DNA from: JAGOTN01 sp964538345
GTDB taxonomy: Bacteria > Patescibacteriota > Minisyncoccia > Phycocordibacterales > JAACPR01
NCBI GenBank assembly: GCA_964538345.1
Contig: CAZIFF010000009.1
Coordinates: 1 to 30,341, forward strand
Direction of reading: 5' to 3'
Length of the DNA stretch: 30,341 nucleotides
The notes below the pieces were generated by a model. It had not been told where the DNA came from. It saw nothing but the letters and a program-made list of their open reading frames with translations, and did no database searches. The position numbers and the translations under genes were made by a program. This document shows positions 7,501 to 14,708 of the stretch, one piece after another. How positions within the stretch are numbered: the stretch's first letter is position 1; every line of letters begins with the position of its first letter.

Positions 7501-8311
7501 AAAAGTATGATGGTGGAGCAGAAGTTTTAGGTGCATCAATTTTATACACAGCATTAGTATTTGGATTAACTTTTACATTCACTTGCTCATGAGTCTCCTC
7601 TTCATCTTCTGTATTTAAATCTCTATCTTCTTCATTAACAATAGTAACTTCTCCTGTATTAAATACGACATTTGTAGAATTAGACTGTGGAGTATAAACA
7701 TATTCTTTTGGCGCAGTAATTGTAGTTACAATCAAATCACCAATCTGTGTATTCAATTTTGCATCAGTAATTGATATTTGTGTGGTAGATCCGCCAGACG
7801 ACACAGTCACGATTTGACCATTCTCTGTATTTTCAATAGATTCAACAACTCCGATTATTTTTAACTCCACTGAACTCAAAAATAAATCATCGAGTGTGGC
7901 ATCAATTTCACCAACTGATACGGCATCAGAAAATGACAATCTACAATCAGAAATGAAAGCATCCGGAAAACCTAATCTGGCAAATCTCTCACAAGAAACA
8001 ACTGAATTTGTTATTTCAACAATTCTCCAAACATCTCCAATTTTCATAGAATAAAAATCTCTTTCTATTCCATCTCTAGAATCAACCACTCTACCCCTCA
8101 AAAAAGAATCATTAGAAATTGTAATAGAAATATTTTCTGGCAGAATACCTCCAGCTCGATCATCGATAATTAAACTATTTTTTATAGTTTCAATATCAAC
8201 AATTTCTACATCTTCATTATTAAAAATTAAAATTGCACCACCAATCGCAGTTAAGATTAAGATGGCACTTAAAATAAAAACTATTTTGGCAATTCCTCTA
8301 TTTACTTGCAT
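7442..8311 (-). CDS. Membrane-anchored protein of unknown function
   Basis: I do not recognise a family for this 289-residue protein. One hydrophobic helix at about 9-31 (IVFILSAILILTAIGGAILIF) acts as an uncleaved anchor, leaving the rest outside the membrane. A folded part follows at about 35-195: it has a strand-rich region with a FLRGRVVDSRDGIERDFYSMKIGDVWRIV segment and two cysteines (SCERFA and SDCRLSF), which could form a disulfide. From about 215 the chain is acidic and low in complexity (EEDRDLNTEDEEETHEQ) and probably disordered. It is a single-gene unit with a leaderless promoter. Its 3' end overlaps the histidine kinase by 59 bp on the opposite strand. Confidence 0.7.
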   Translation of the reverse strand: MQVNRGIAKIVFILSAILILTAIGGAILIFNNEDVEIVDIETIKNSLIIDDRAGGILPENISITISNDSFLRGRVVDSRDGIERDFYSMKIGDVWRIVEITNSVVSCERFARLGFPDAFISDCRLSFSDAVSVGEIDATLDDLFLSSVELKIIGVVESIENTENGQIVTVSSGGSTTQISITDAKLNTQIGDLIVTTITAPKEYVYTPQSNSTNVVFNTGEVTIVNEEDRDLNTEDEEETHEQVNVKVNPNTNAVYKIDAPKTSAPPSYFFNVYDVDNSFVNVELDGSF

Positions 8312-8317
8312 GCATCA

Positions 8318-8326
8318 ATTATAACA
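8318..8326 (-). promoter_or_regulatory. Extended -10 box, leaderless start
   Basis: Minus-strand TGTTATAAT is a perfect extended -10 box. Six bases separate it from the ATG at 8311, so transcription should begin at or next to the start codon. No -35 box is visible. Confidence 0.7.
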
Positions 8327-8348
8327 GCTAGAATAGCCTTCACCATCT

Positions 8349-8654
8349 ATGAAACCAATGTTAAAACCAACACTTGTACTAGCCACTATAATTTATTTAA
8401 TAATTTTACTTCCATCTGTAATCCTAGCCCCATTTGCAGGCTTTCTTTATGACAGTCCAAATGCATCAGGAATAATACTGCATATCTTTGCAACGTTGTG
8501 GTTTATATTTCCAATAACTTTAACAATAAGTATTTTAGGTTCTTGGTTATCAAATGTTTATAAAAAAGAAAAGTTTATTGGAATATTTTTAATAATCCCA
8601 ATCATACACGCTATTATGTTAGTTATATTTGGTCTATTTCACTTTGCTGGATAA
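8349..8654 (+). CDS. Small membrane protein with three predicted helices
   Basis: A 101-residue hydrophobic protein with membrane segments at about 8-30, 42-64 and 75-98, joined by a short NVYKKEKFIG basic loop that should be cytoplasmic. There is no motif that I can name. It is transcribed divergently from the anchored protein at 7442-8311, with 37 bp between the two starts, and its last 21 bases overlap the ROK kinase gene tail to tail. A weak -10 (TAGAAT at 8329-8334) lies 14 nt before the ATG. Length and hydrophobic pattern make a random frame unlikely. Confidence 0.65.
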   Translation: MKPMLKPTLVLATIIYLIILLPSVILAPFAGFLYDSPNASGIILHIFATLWFIFPITLTISILGSWLSNVYKKEKFIGIFLIIPIIHAIMLVIFGLFHFAG

Positions 8655-9449
8655 TTGTCTTTTAGCATATTCCATTGATCCATAAAGACCACTTAGATCA
8701 CCTAATTCTGCAAATTTAAATTCTGGCAATTCTGGAAATCTCAAAGTAAACTCTTTCAATCCTGATTTAATCTCTTCCAAATCAAATGATTCTGTCATTC
8801 CTCCTCCTAAGACAAAAATATCTGGTGACCAAAACACAATTGCATTATGAATACCTGCCACAACATCTCTCATTATATTTTTTCTTATTTCAACATCTTT
8901 AATATCTCTAAAAAGTAATCCGTATTTTTGTTTTAATTCTGTTCCGGCAACACTATGCAATGATCTTTTATCTTGAGAATCAATTATTTGAAATCCTGGT
9001 TCAAAGCCAAAATTATACATTGGTAAATCACCTGCAATAACCAATGACCCACCAATTCCAGTTGAAAATGTCATGTAAGCAACAATTCTTTTATTTATAC
9101 CAGCGCCATAAATTGCTTCACCTAAAGCAACCATGTTTGTGTCATTTTTTATAATAACTTTTGCACCAGATACTCTTTCAAGATCATCTACGATTGGCTT
9201 TCCTACCCAATTGATTAAATTTGGAGACACGACTAATTTCTTTCCATCATTAGATATCACACCTGCAATACCACCCACCACACCATTAATTTTTTCAACA
9301 GCAGAAAGACGAGATATTATAAGAGATATTTCAGCTATAGCATCAACATAAGAAGTCGGAGTTGAAACCACAATTGGCTCACCAACTTTATTATCTCTAA
9401 CCAAAGCAAATCGCATTTTTGTTCCACCAATATCAAAAACTATATACAT
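8634..9449 (-). CDS. ROK-family sugar kinase-like protein, zinc motif missing
   Basis: A 271-residue protein of the ROK (repressor, ORF, kinase) group. It opens with the phosphate loop VFDIGGTKMRFAL, has the catalytic-region NDTNMVALGEA (Asp of the base position) and the second phosphate loop STGIGGSLV, then GGGMTE near the adenosine site. Such enzymes phosphorylate glucose, fructose, N-acetylmannosamine or related sugars in the cytoplasm. The usual GHxxx...CxCGxxGC(L/H)E zinc motif is absent: the position reads PGFQIIDSQDK with no cysteines, so substrate specificity or activity may differ. It lies downstream of two glycoside hydrolase genes and may use the sugars they release. It also has its own -10 box 6 nt before the ATG. 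Confidence 0.8.
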   Translation of the reverse strand: MYIVFDIGGTKMRFALVRDNKVGEPIVVSTPTSYVDAIAEISLIISRLSAVEKINGVVGGIAGVISNDGKKLVVSPNLINWVGKPIVDDLERVSGAKVIIKNDTNMVALGEAIYGAGINKRIVAYMTFSTGIGGSLVIAGDLPMYNFGFEPGFQIIDSQDKRSLHSVAGTELKQKYGLLFRDIKDVEIRKNIMRDVVAGIHNAIVFWSPDIFVLGGGMTESFDLEEIKSGLKEFTLRFPELPEFKFAELGDLSGLYGSMEYAKRQLSSKVK

Positions 9450-9455
9450 ATGTTT

Positions 9456-9461
9456 ATTATA
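9456..9461 (-). promoter_or_regulatory. -10 box for the ROK gene, leaderless start
   Basis: Minus-strand TATAAT ends 6 nt before the ATG at 9449. The upstream TG of the extended form is absent. It sits in the 23-bp gap after the glycoside hydrolase gene, so the kinase can be made both from this promoter and by read-through. Confidence 0.55.
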
Positions 9462-9472
9462 TAACGATAAAT

Positions 9473-10471
9473 TTAATTTTGGTTAAATAATTTTTTAGAT
9501 TCATTCCAAAAACTATCATTTCCTTTTTGTTTTAAGAAATACCACCATTCAGCACCCCACAAATATTGATCTTTAAATCCTGTTTCTTTTGCAAAAGAAA
9601 TTATTTCTTTAAATTTATCTACATCCATTCTTTCTAATTGTGTATTTATCGGAGTATCAACAACAGGTTGCAAAAGCCACGGCTCCAAAGACAACTCAAT
9701 CAAAATAGATTCTTTTTGTTTAATAATTTTTTCTAATAAACTAGTTTTGAATCTGTAAAAAGAAGGTGGAAGATAAGATTTAAAAGGGCCAATGTCTTTA
9801 TTCCAAAAATAAACATAAACTGATGTTCCAAAAGAATCACCGAGCTTCCATGGTGAAATCCAGGTTCCAAGATTTCCGCTATCTGTGATCAAAATTGGTC
9901 TTTCTTTATCTAAACTTCTCACTATCTCAATTTCTTCTTTCAAAAATTCCTCATCCAAATCACCACAATGTTCTTTTGCAAAGACTTCTAAAAATGGTTC
10001 ATTTTCTATTTGCCAATAAACAATATTTTTATTATCTCGATATCTAAAAACCACTTCTTTTAAGTATTCTCTAATTTCAGATTTTTGTTGTTCCCAACTC
10101 TTATCAATCGCCCAACTAGGGACATGACACTCTGGCCATCGTGGCAATCTTCTTCCGACAGCCAATATTATTTTGGCATCTTTTTCTGTTGCTAAATTTA
10201 TTTGCTCATCTAATTCTAGAAAATTCCATTTATTATCTTCTGGTTCTATCATATTCCAATGTGCTGCGAGTCTAAATCTTCTAACTCCAAGATCGTCTAG
10301 AATAGCTTTGAATGTTTCTCTCCAATCCAATCCTAATTCTTTTGCATATAAAGTATTGAAAGAAACTCCGTAATTTATTTCCTCTGGAATATCTCTATTT
10401 GCTAAATAAAAATAAAATATCACCAACGAGATAAAAATAATCAAAACTGTAACTAAAACTTTTTTTAACAT
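9473..10471 (-). CDS. Membrane-anchored glycoside hydrolase, clan GH-A-like
   Basis: A 332-residue protein with an N-terminal membrane anchor or signal (residues 4-23, VLVTVLIIFISLVIFYFYLA) and a TIM-barrel glycosidase domain. The FKAILDDLGVRRFRLAAHWNMIEPEDNKW segment is the beta-2 strand region of clan A, VYWQIENEP (E158) carries the likely acid/base residue, and ILIELSLEPW (E259 or E263) the likely nucleophile on the beta-7 strand; YLWGAEWWYF is the beta-8 strand. It should act outside the membrane on a beta-linked glycan; the exact family and substrate are not clear. The ATG at 10471 is chosen over one 33 nt upstream because it leaves a normal signal sequence and a 1-nt gap to the preceding gene. 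Part of the GH1-DMT-GH set. Confidence 0.75.
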   Translation of the reverse strand: MLKKVLVTVLIIFISLVIFYFYLANRDIPEEINYGVSFNTLYAKELGLDWRETFKAILDDLGVRRFRLAAHWNMIEPEDNKWNFLELDEQINLATEKDAKIILAVGRRLPRWPECHVPSWAIDKSWEQQKSEIREYLKEVVFRYRDNKNIVYWQIENEPFLEVFAKEHCGDLDEEFLKEEIEIVRSLDKERPILITDSGNLGTWISPWKLGDSFGTSVYVYFWNKDIGPFKSYLPPSFYRFKTSLLEKIIKQKESILIELSLEPWLLQPVVDTPINTQLERMDVDKFKEIISFAKETGFKDQYLWGAEWWYFLKQKGNDSFWNESKKLFNQN

Positions 10472-10472
10472 C

Positions 10473-11408
10473 TTATATAAATAATAACGAAAATCCAGTA
10501 ACAATGATACTCACCGAAACCAACTTCTGTATTCTATCAATTATCTGACAATGCTCGCCAATACACTTCGGTGCTTTGTGTCCAAAAAATAATGAAAAAA
10601 TTAGAAGGAAAACAAACTGTAATCCAGACATAGCTTGAACAATAGATACGTCCCCAAGTTCAATTGCTTTCAAAGCTAAGATGCTAGCCAAACCAGCCAG
10701 AGCTTTATTAAACAAAACTAAAAACAATCCTGCTTTTCCAGTATTTTTTGAATTATCGGCAACACTTCTTCCACAACAATCTGGCAAGAAGAGCATAAAT
10801 AGAGCAGATATAGCAATCAAGATTCTAGACCAGAAAAATGCATTATCAAAAACTGTCATAGAAAATAATAGTTTCATCAAAACAAAATGTAATCCAAAAA
10901 ATATTCCAGAAGCTAAACAAAACAATAACAATTGCTTTGTCATTCTGAATCTAGCAATTAAAAATGTTCCTAGTACCAAAAAACAAAATCCCCATAAGAA
11001 ATTATCAGTCAACGTTGAATCCAAAATATAAAAAGAAAACAATAAAGTTGATATAGCACTCACCGAACTAATCACAGGCACAACATCTGATGCCGAAGAT
11101 AATTTAAAAGATGAAAAAAGATAATATAAAGCCAAGATAAAAGAAACTGATGACAATAACCCAATTAAAATTAATGAAAAAGTTGGCCAAGATAAATTAC
11201 CGAAAGAAGGTAATACAATACTATTTATAGGTATAGGAATCCAACTAAAGAAAAATACCACAACACCTAGAGCAGATAATAGACTCACGTAAAAAGTCAG
11301 AATAATTGGCCGACCAACTTTTCCAGATGCAACAATATAACGATCGACTAAAGCAACTATCGCATTAATAAATTGAGCTAATATTGCAATAATAATCCAA
11401 AGTGCCAT
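10473..11408 (-). CDS. EamA-like drug/metabolite transporter (DMT superfamily)
   Basis: A 311-residue membrane protein with about ten hydrophobic helices in two similar halves, beginning MALWIIIAILAQFINAIVALVDRYIV and with the characteristic LALYYLFSSFKLSSASDVVPVISSVSAISTLLFSF segment (helices 3-5 of the first EamA unit) and its counterpart LAGLASILALKAIELGDVSIVQAMSGLQFVFLLIFSLFF in the second. Substrates of such carriers include sugars, amino acids and nucleotide sugars. It sits between a GH1 gene (1 nt after its stop) and the second glycosidase (1 nt before its start), so the three are cotranscribed and transport of a sugar or glycoconjugate is a reasonable guess. Confidence 0.75.
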   Translation of the reverse strand: MALWIIIAILAQFINAIVALVDRYIVASGKVGRPIILTFYVSLLSALGVVVFFFSWIPIPINSIVLPSFGNLSWPTFSLILIGLLSSVSFILALYYLFSSFKLSSASDVVPVISSVSAISTLLFSFYILDSTLTDNFLWGFCFLVLGTFLIARFRMTKQLLLFCLASGIFFGLHFVLMKLLFSMTVFDNAFFWSRILIAISALFMLFLPDCCGRSVADNSKNTGKAGLFLVLFNKALAGLASILALKAIELGDVSIVQAMSGLQFVFLLIFSLFFGHKAPKCIGEHCQIIDRIQKLVSVSIIVTGFSLLFI

Positions 11409-11409
11409 A

Positions 11410-12576
11410 TCAATTTATTGTTAATTCATTATTAATACAAATTTCTTTATAAATAAAAGCAGAGTCCCTAATTTTTCTTTCTTTCGTATTGTAATCTATT
11501 TCAACTAATCCAAACTTATGATCATACCCCTTTGCCCATTCAAAATTATCAGTCAAAGACCAGTGCATAAAACCTTTGATTAAAGCCCCATCTGAAATTG
11601 CTTTATGAGTCCAAAAAACTAAATCTTTAATATATTGCCCTCGATAAATATCATTAGCATCAGCTATTCCTGCCTCTGAGACAAAAAGTGGTTTATTGTA
11701 TCTCTTTAATTCCATTAATGTATGGTAAATTCCTTCTGGAAAAATATCCCATCCCATATCATTTTTTTTATATTGTTTATTATCTCCATACTTTTTATGA
11801 AAATAATAATTCAATCCAATTGTATCTACATGATTACAAATATTATTTAGAAAAGTGAAATTCCAAAAATATCTTGATACACCAGCAATTATTTTATTTA
11901 TAGGATTCCAATTTGAATGAAAATAAATATTGTCTTTTACAATTCCAACCTCAGAAGCAATATCAATCTGCTTCATTGTTTTATAAGCTCTAATATGCGC
12001 ATCCACCAGATGATTGAATACCTGTATTGTCTTAAAAACATTTCCCTTTTTAAAAGGTGGCCAATTTCCACGAGACCAACCATTCGAAAGAAAAACAATT
12101 GGCTCATTTATTGTGACCCAATGAGAACAATGCTCTGATAAATTTTCCATAACATATTTTGCATACCTTTCGAAATATTTTGAGAAATCTTTATTTTCAA
12201 CACCTCCTTTTTTATAAAGCCATTCTGGAATAGTGAAATGCCACAAAGTCACAAAAGGTTCGATGTTTCTTTCTTTTAGAGCTCTAAACACATGTTCATA
12301 GTGCCTAATTGCTTCAATACTAAATTCCCCTTCCTCTGGCTCAATTCTGGCCCATTCTAAAGAAAATCGATGAGAATTGTGTCCTAAGCTTTTAACAATA
12401 TCGAAATCTTCCTTGAAACGATTAAAATGATCTGGGCCACTATCTGCCACAGGAACTCTTTTAGAAGTTTTAGCTTCGTATGCCCAATCAGTGTTATAAA
12501 TTCCACCCTCAACTTGATAAGAAGCGGATGCTGCCCCCCAAAAAAATCCTTTTGGAAATTTCAACTTATGTTCCAT
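11410..12576 (-). CDS. Glycoside hydrolase family 1 protein (beta-glucosidase/beta-galactosidase type)
   Basis: A 388-residue GH1 enzyme. It starts with the family N-terminal signature FPKGFFWGAASASYQVEGG, has FSLEWARIEPEEGEF, the acid/base glutamate E158 in VTINEP, the substrate-site GLNYY segment and the nucleophile E301 in LFVSEAGIAD (in place of the usual TENGIAD), and ends with GFMHWSLTDNFEWAKGYDHKFGL, which binds the sugar hydroxyls. It cleaves beta-linked glucosides or galactosides from the non-reducing end. No signal peptide, so cytoplasmic. At 388 residues it is shorter than the usual 440-480; loops between GNWPPF and the nucleophile are reduced. First gene of a unit with a leaderless promoter. 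Confidence 0.92.
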   Translation of the reverse strand: MEHKLKFPKGFFWGAASASYQVEGGIYNTDWAYEAKTSKRVPVADSGPDHFNRFKEDFDIVKSLGHNSHRFSLEWARIEPEEGEFSIEAIRHYEHVFRALKERNIEPFVTLWHFTIPEWLYKKGGVENKDFSKYFERYAKYVMENLSEHCSHWVTINEPIVFLSNGWSRGNWPPFKKGNVFKTIQVFNHLVDAHIRAYKTMKQIDIASEVGIVKDNIYFHSNWNPINKIIAGVSRYFWNFTFLNNICNHVDTIGLNYYFHKKYGDNKQYKKNDMGWDIFPEGIYHTLMELKRYNKPLFVSEAGIADANDIYRGQYIKDLVFWTHKAISDGALIKGFMHWSLTDNFEWAKGYDHKFGLVEIDYNTKERKIRDSAFIYKEICINNELTIN

Positions 12577-12582
12577 GTAAAA

Positions 12583-12591
12583 ATTATATCA
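12583..12591 (-). promoter_or_regulatory. Extended -10 box for the GH1 operon, leaderless start
   Basis: Minus-strand TGATATAAT is a perfect extended -10 box that ends 6 nt before the ATG at 12576. The divergent DoxX promoter lies a few bases away. Confidence 0.7.
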
Positions 12592-12596
12592 TGATG

Positions 12597-12602
12597 TATA
12601 AT
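12597..12602 (+). promoter_or_regulatory. -10 box for the DoxX-like gene
   Basis: TATAAT, preceded directly by TG, lies 14 nt before the ATG at 12617, leaving a leader of about 7 nt. No clear -35 box is seen. Confidence 0.5.
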
Positions 12603-12616
12603 ACTTATATAAAATT

Positions 12617-13609
12617 ATGTTTTACAAAATTACGTTTTCATTAATAGCATTTTTATTAGTTTCAGTACCAAAAGCAGAAGCGCACGTAAGATATTTAATA
12701 GATGAAAAAACAGCAGAGAAAAATTCTGGTGCTGATTATGGTTTTTTAATAAATGCCATTTCAGACACAAAAAATCTAGGTTTAATCGCTTGGACAATAG
12801 CAGGAACAATATTAATCATAATTGCATCAACACGAATAAAAATTATAAGAAATAAATTAAATTTAATTTCTCAAAAAGCTGATTCATATTTAGTATTCAC
12901 ACCATGGATGCTTAGATTATCTTTAGGTATTGCACTAATTGGATCAGGTTCATCTTTAAATCTAATCTCCCCCGCACTTCCAGGATTTGAAAGCTTTGCA
13001 ACAATACAAATATTGCTAGGTTTTCTAATAATGGCTGGTTTTTTAGTTATACCAGCTTCTATCGCAGCAATTGGAATTTATATTTATGCATTAACACAAG
13101 ACACTTATATAATCGGTAATTTAGATTTCATTGCAGTAGCAATTGCATTATTAGTTCTTGATAATGAAAAACCTGGATTAGACGATCTTCTGAACATACC
13201 TAAATTTTCACCTTTTTGTGCGTGCAAAAAATTCGTGCCATTAATTTTAAGATTTGGTATTGGAGGCGCAATGGTATTTTTAGCTATATACGAAAAAATA
13301 TTAAATCCACACCTATCTGAATTAATTGTTTTGGGATTTGATTTACAAAAAGTAGTTCCAGTGTCTCCAGAAATGTGGGTATTTTCTGCTGGAATAATTG
13401 AATTTGTAATAGGTTTATTCTTAATACTTGGCGCATTCACAAGAATAACTTCTGCTATAGCATTTATAGTATTATCACTTTCATTCTTCTATTTCGGAGA
13501 AGATGTGGCATCACACATAACTCTATTTGGAATACTTTCTGTATTATTTGTCACAGAAGGTGGATCTTTTTCACTAGACAGATGGTCTAAAAAATTTCTG
13601 AAAGCTTAA
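12617..13609 (+). CDS. DoxX-like integral membrane protein with signal peptide
   Basis: A 330-residue protein with a cleavable-looking signal (residues 1-22, ending SVPKAEA before HVRYLID) and about eight membrane helices. The C-terminal half, from LILRFGIGGAMVFLAIYEKILNP through AGIIEFVIGLFLILGAFTRITSAIAFIVLSLSFF, has the DoxX/SURF4-like pattern: a first helix ending in a charged turn, a glutamate in the AGxxEFxxG motif and an RxxS turn. A SPFCACKK segment gives a CxC on a loop at about 197-203. DoxX proteins are linked with redox and membrane-associated oxidoreductase complexes in several bacteria; the role here is unknown. It converges with, and overlaps by 23 bp, the DUF3298 gene. Confidence 0.7.
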   Translation: MFYKITFSLIAFLLVSVPKAEAHVRYLIDEKTAEKNSGADYGFLINAISDTKNLGLIAWTIAGTILIIIASTRIKIIRNKLNLISQKADSYLVFTPWMLRLSLGIALIGSGSSLNLISPALPGFESFATIQILLGFLIMAGFLVIPASIAAIGIYIYALTQDTYIIGNLDFIAVAIALLVLDNEKPGLDDLLNIPKFSPFCACKKFVPLILRFGIGGAMVFLAIYEKILNPHLSELIVLGFDLQKVVPVSPEMWVFSAGIIEFVIGLFLILGAFTRITSAIAFIVLSLSFFYFGEDVASHITLFGILSVLFVTEGGSFSLDRWSKKFLKA

Positions 13610-14309
13610 TTCTAGCTTGTTGAGAACTATAAGCATAAGGAGCTACAGCATAAGGTTCAAACAAGAAAATAATTTCTTGATCTGCTATATAAAAATTTCT
13701 GAAATTATTTATATCTGGACCTGCGCCATCCTTTATCATTTCAAAATTAGCATTTTCACCTAAATTTTCTGCTATCTTAGCTTGCGCTAATTCAGATATT
13801 TTGTTCAAAACATTTTTATCAGGAAATTCTTTTTTCAAAAAATCATCAATAGAAACAATATTTGATTCCTTATCAAAAGTTAAAGTTTTATAAAAGTGAT
13901 TTGGATGTGCCCCGCCAAAATCTACGGAAGTTAAAAATACAAAAGAATCATATTTTTGACCTAAGTGTGATTCAAATTGACCAAACAAAGTATAAGGACG
14001 GAAAAAATCAGAAGGTATTGGTCCAAAATCAATAGCATTTTTTTCAAAATCAGACACCAATCTATCTACTTCTTTATTAATTTCAGAATTTATATTCTCA
14101 TTATTAGTTACAGGAAAATCTACTTTAATATTATAAAAATCTTTTATAATTTCTTTTGTAGAGCTTGATACAATCAAATATTTATTTGTATCTGTATTGT
14201 TTATTTGTTGTTCATCTATTTTAGGTGCTTCCACATGAGAATAATTTAAAAACAAATAACCACCTCCTACAGCAATCAAAACTACGAGGAATAGAATTAT
14301 TTTTTTCAT
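13587..14309 (-). CDS. Exported DUF3298 / RsiV-like domain protein
   Basis: A 240-residue protein with an N-terminal hydrophobic segment (3-22, KIILFLVVLIAVGGGYLFLNY) serving as signal anchor. The body resembles the DUF4163-DUF3298 pair known from PdaC and the anti-sigma factor RsiV: an N-terminal strand region around YNIKVDFPVTNN, then VDFGGAHPNHFYKTLTFDKESNIVSIDDFL and the C-terminal FEPYAVAPYAYSSQQARIKLSEIF. In RsiV this domain binds lysozyme; in PdaC it stands next to a peptidoglycan deacetylase. No such partner is seen here, so it may bind a cell-wall ligand. It follows the cupin gene by 5 nt, in the same unit. Confidence 0.78.
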   Translation of the reverse strand: MKKIILFLVVLIAVGGGYLFLNYSHVEAPKIDEQQINNTDTNKYLIVSSSTKEIIKDFYNIKVDFPVTNNENINSEINKEVDRLVSDFEKNAIDFGPIPSDFFRPYTLFGQFESHLGQKYDSFVFLTSVDFGGAHPNHFYKTLTFDKESNIVSIDDFLKKEFPDKNVLNKISELAQAKIAENLGENANFEMIKDGAGPDINNFRNFYIADQEIIFLFEPYAVAPYAYSSQQARIKLSEIF

Positions 14310-14314
14310 ACTCT

Positions 14315-14686
14315 TTAATGATGCGCGTCTAAAGCGTCTTGTTTTGTATGATGAATTGTTCCGTCTGGATGTTCAGCTGGAGAATAAATTGTATAAAGTT
14401 TTAATTCATTTTCTCCAACATTAATAACATTATGTTCTGTTCCAGCTGGCACCACTACTGCAAACCCATCACCTCCAACAATTTCCTCTCCATTTAAAAC
14501 AAACTTTGCCTGACCTGCTTCTATACGCAAAAATTGATCATGTGTATCATGAGTCTCTTTGCCTATTTCATCACCTGGCTGAATAGTCATTAAAACTAAT
14601 TGACTATTTTGACCAGTAAATAAAACCTTTCTAAAATCACTATTTTCTAATGTTTGCTCTTCAATGTTCCCAGCATAATATTTCAT
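14315..14686 (-). CDS. Cupin-domain protein (mannose-6-phosphate isomerase-like cupin)
   Basis: A 123-residue single-cupin protein. Motif 1 is GDEIGKETHDTHDQFLRIEAGQA (metal ligands H46, H49 and the following acidic/amide residues) and motif 2 is PAGTEHNVIN with the third histidine. The C-terminal SPAEHPDGTIHHTKQDALDAHH is a recurring tail in this small subfamily of stand-alone cupins. Such proteins bind a metal ion and often a small sugar or keto acid; the reaction is unknown. It has a perfect leaderless promoter and is followed by the DUF3298 gene. No signal peptide, so cytoplasmic. Confidence 0.88.
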   Translation of the reverse strand: MKYYAGNIEEQTLENSDFRKVLFTGQNSQLVLMTIQPGDEIGKETHDTHDQFLRIEAGQAKFVLNGEEIVGGDGFAVVVPAGTEHNVINVGENELKLYTIYSPAEHPDGTIHHTKQDALDAHH

Positions 14687-14692
14687 ATGCTA

Positions 14693-14701
14693 ATTATAAC
14701 A
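14693..14701 (-). promoter_or_regulatory. Extended -10 box for the cupin gene, leaderless start
   Basis: Minus-strand TGTTATAAT is a perfect extended -10 box that ends 6 nt before the ATG at 14686. It lies in the 22-bp gap after the helicase stop codon. Confidence 0.7.
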
Positions 14702-14708
14702 TTTTTAT

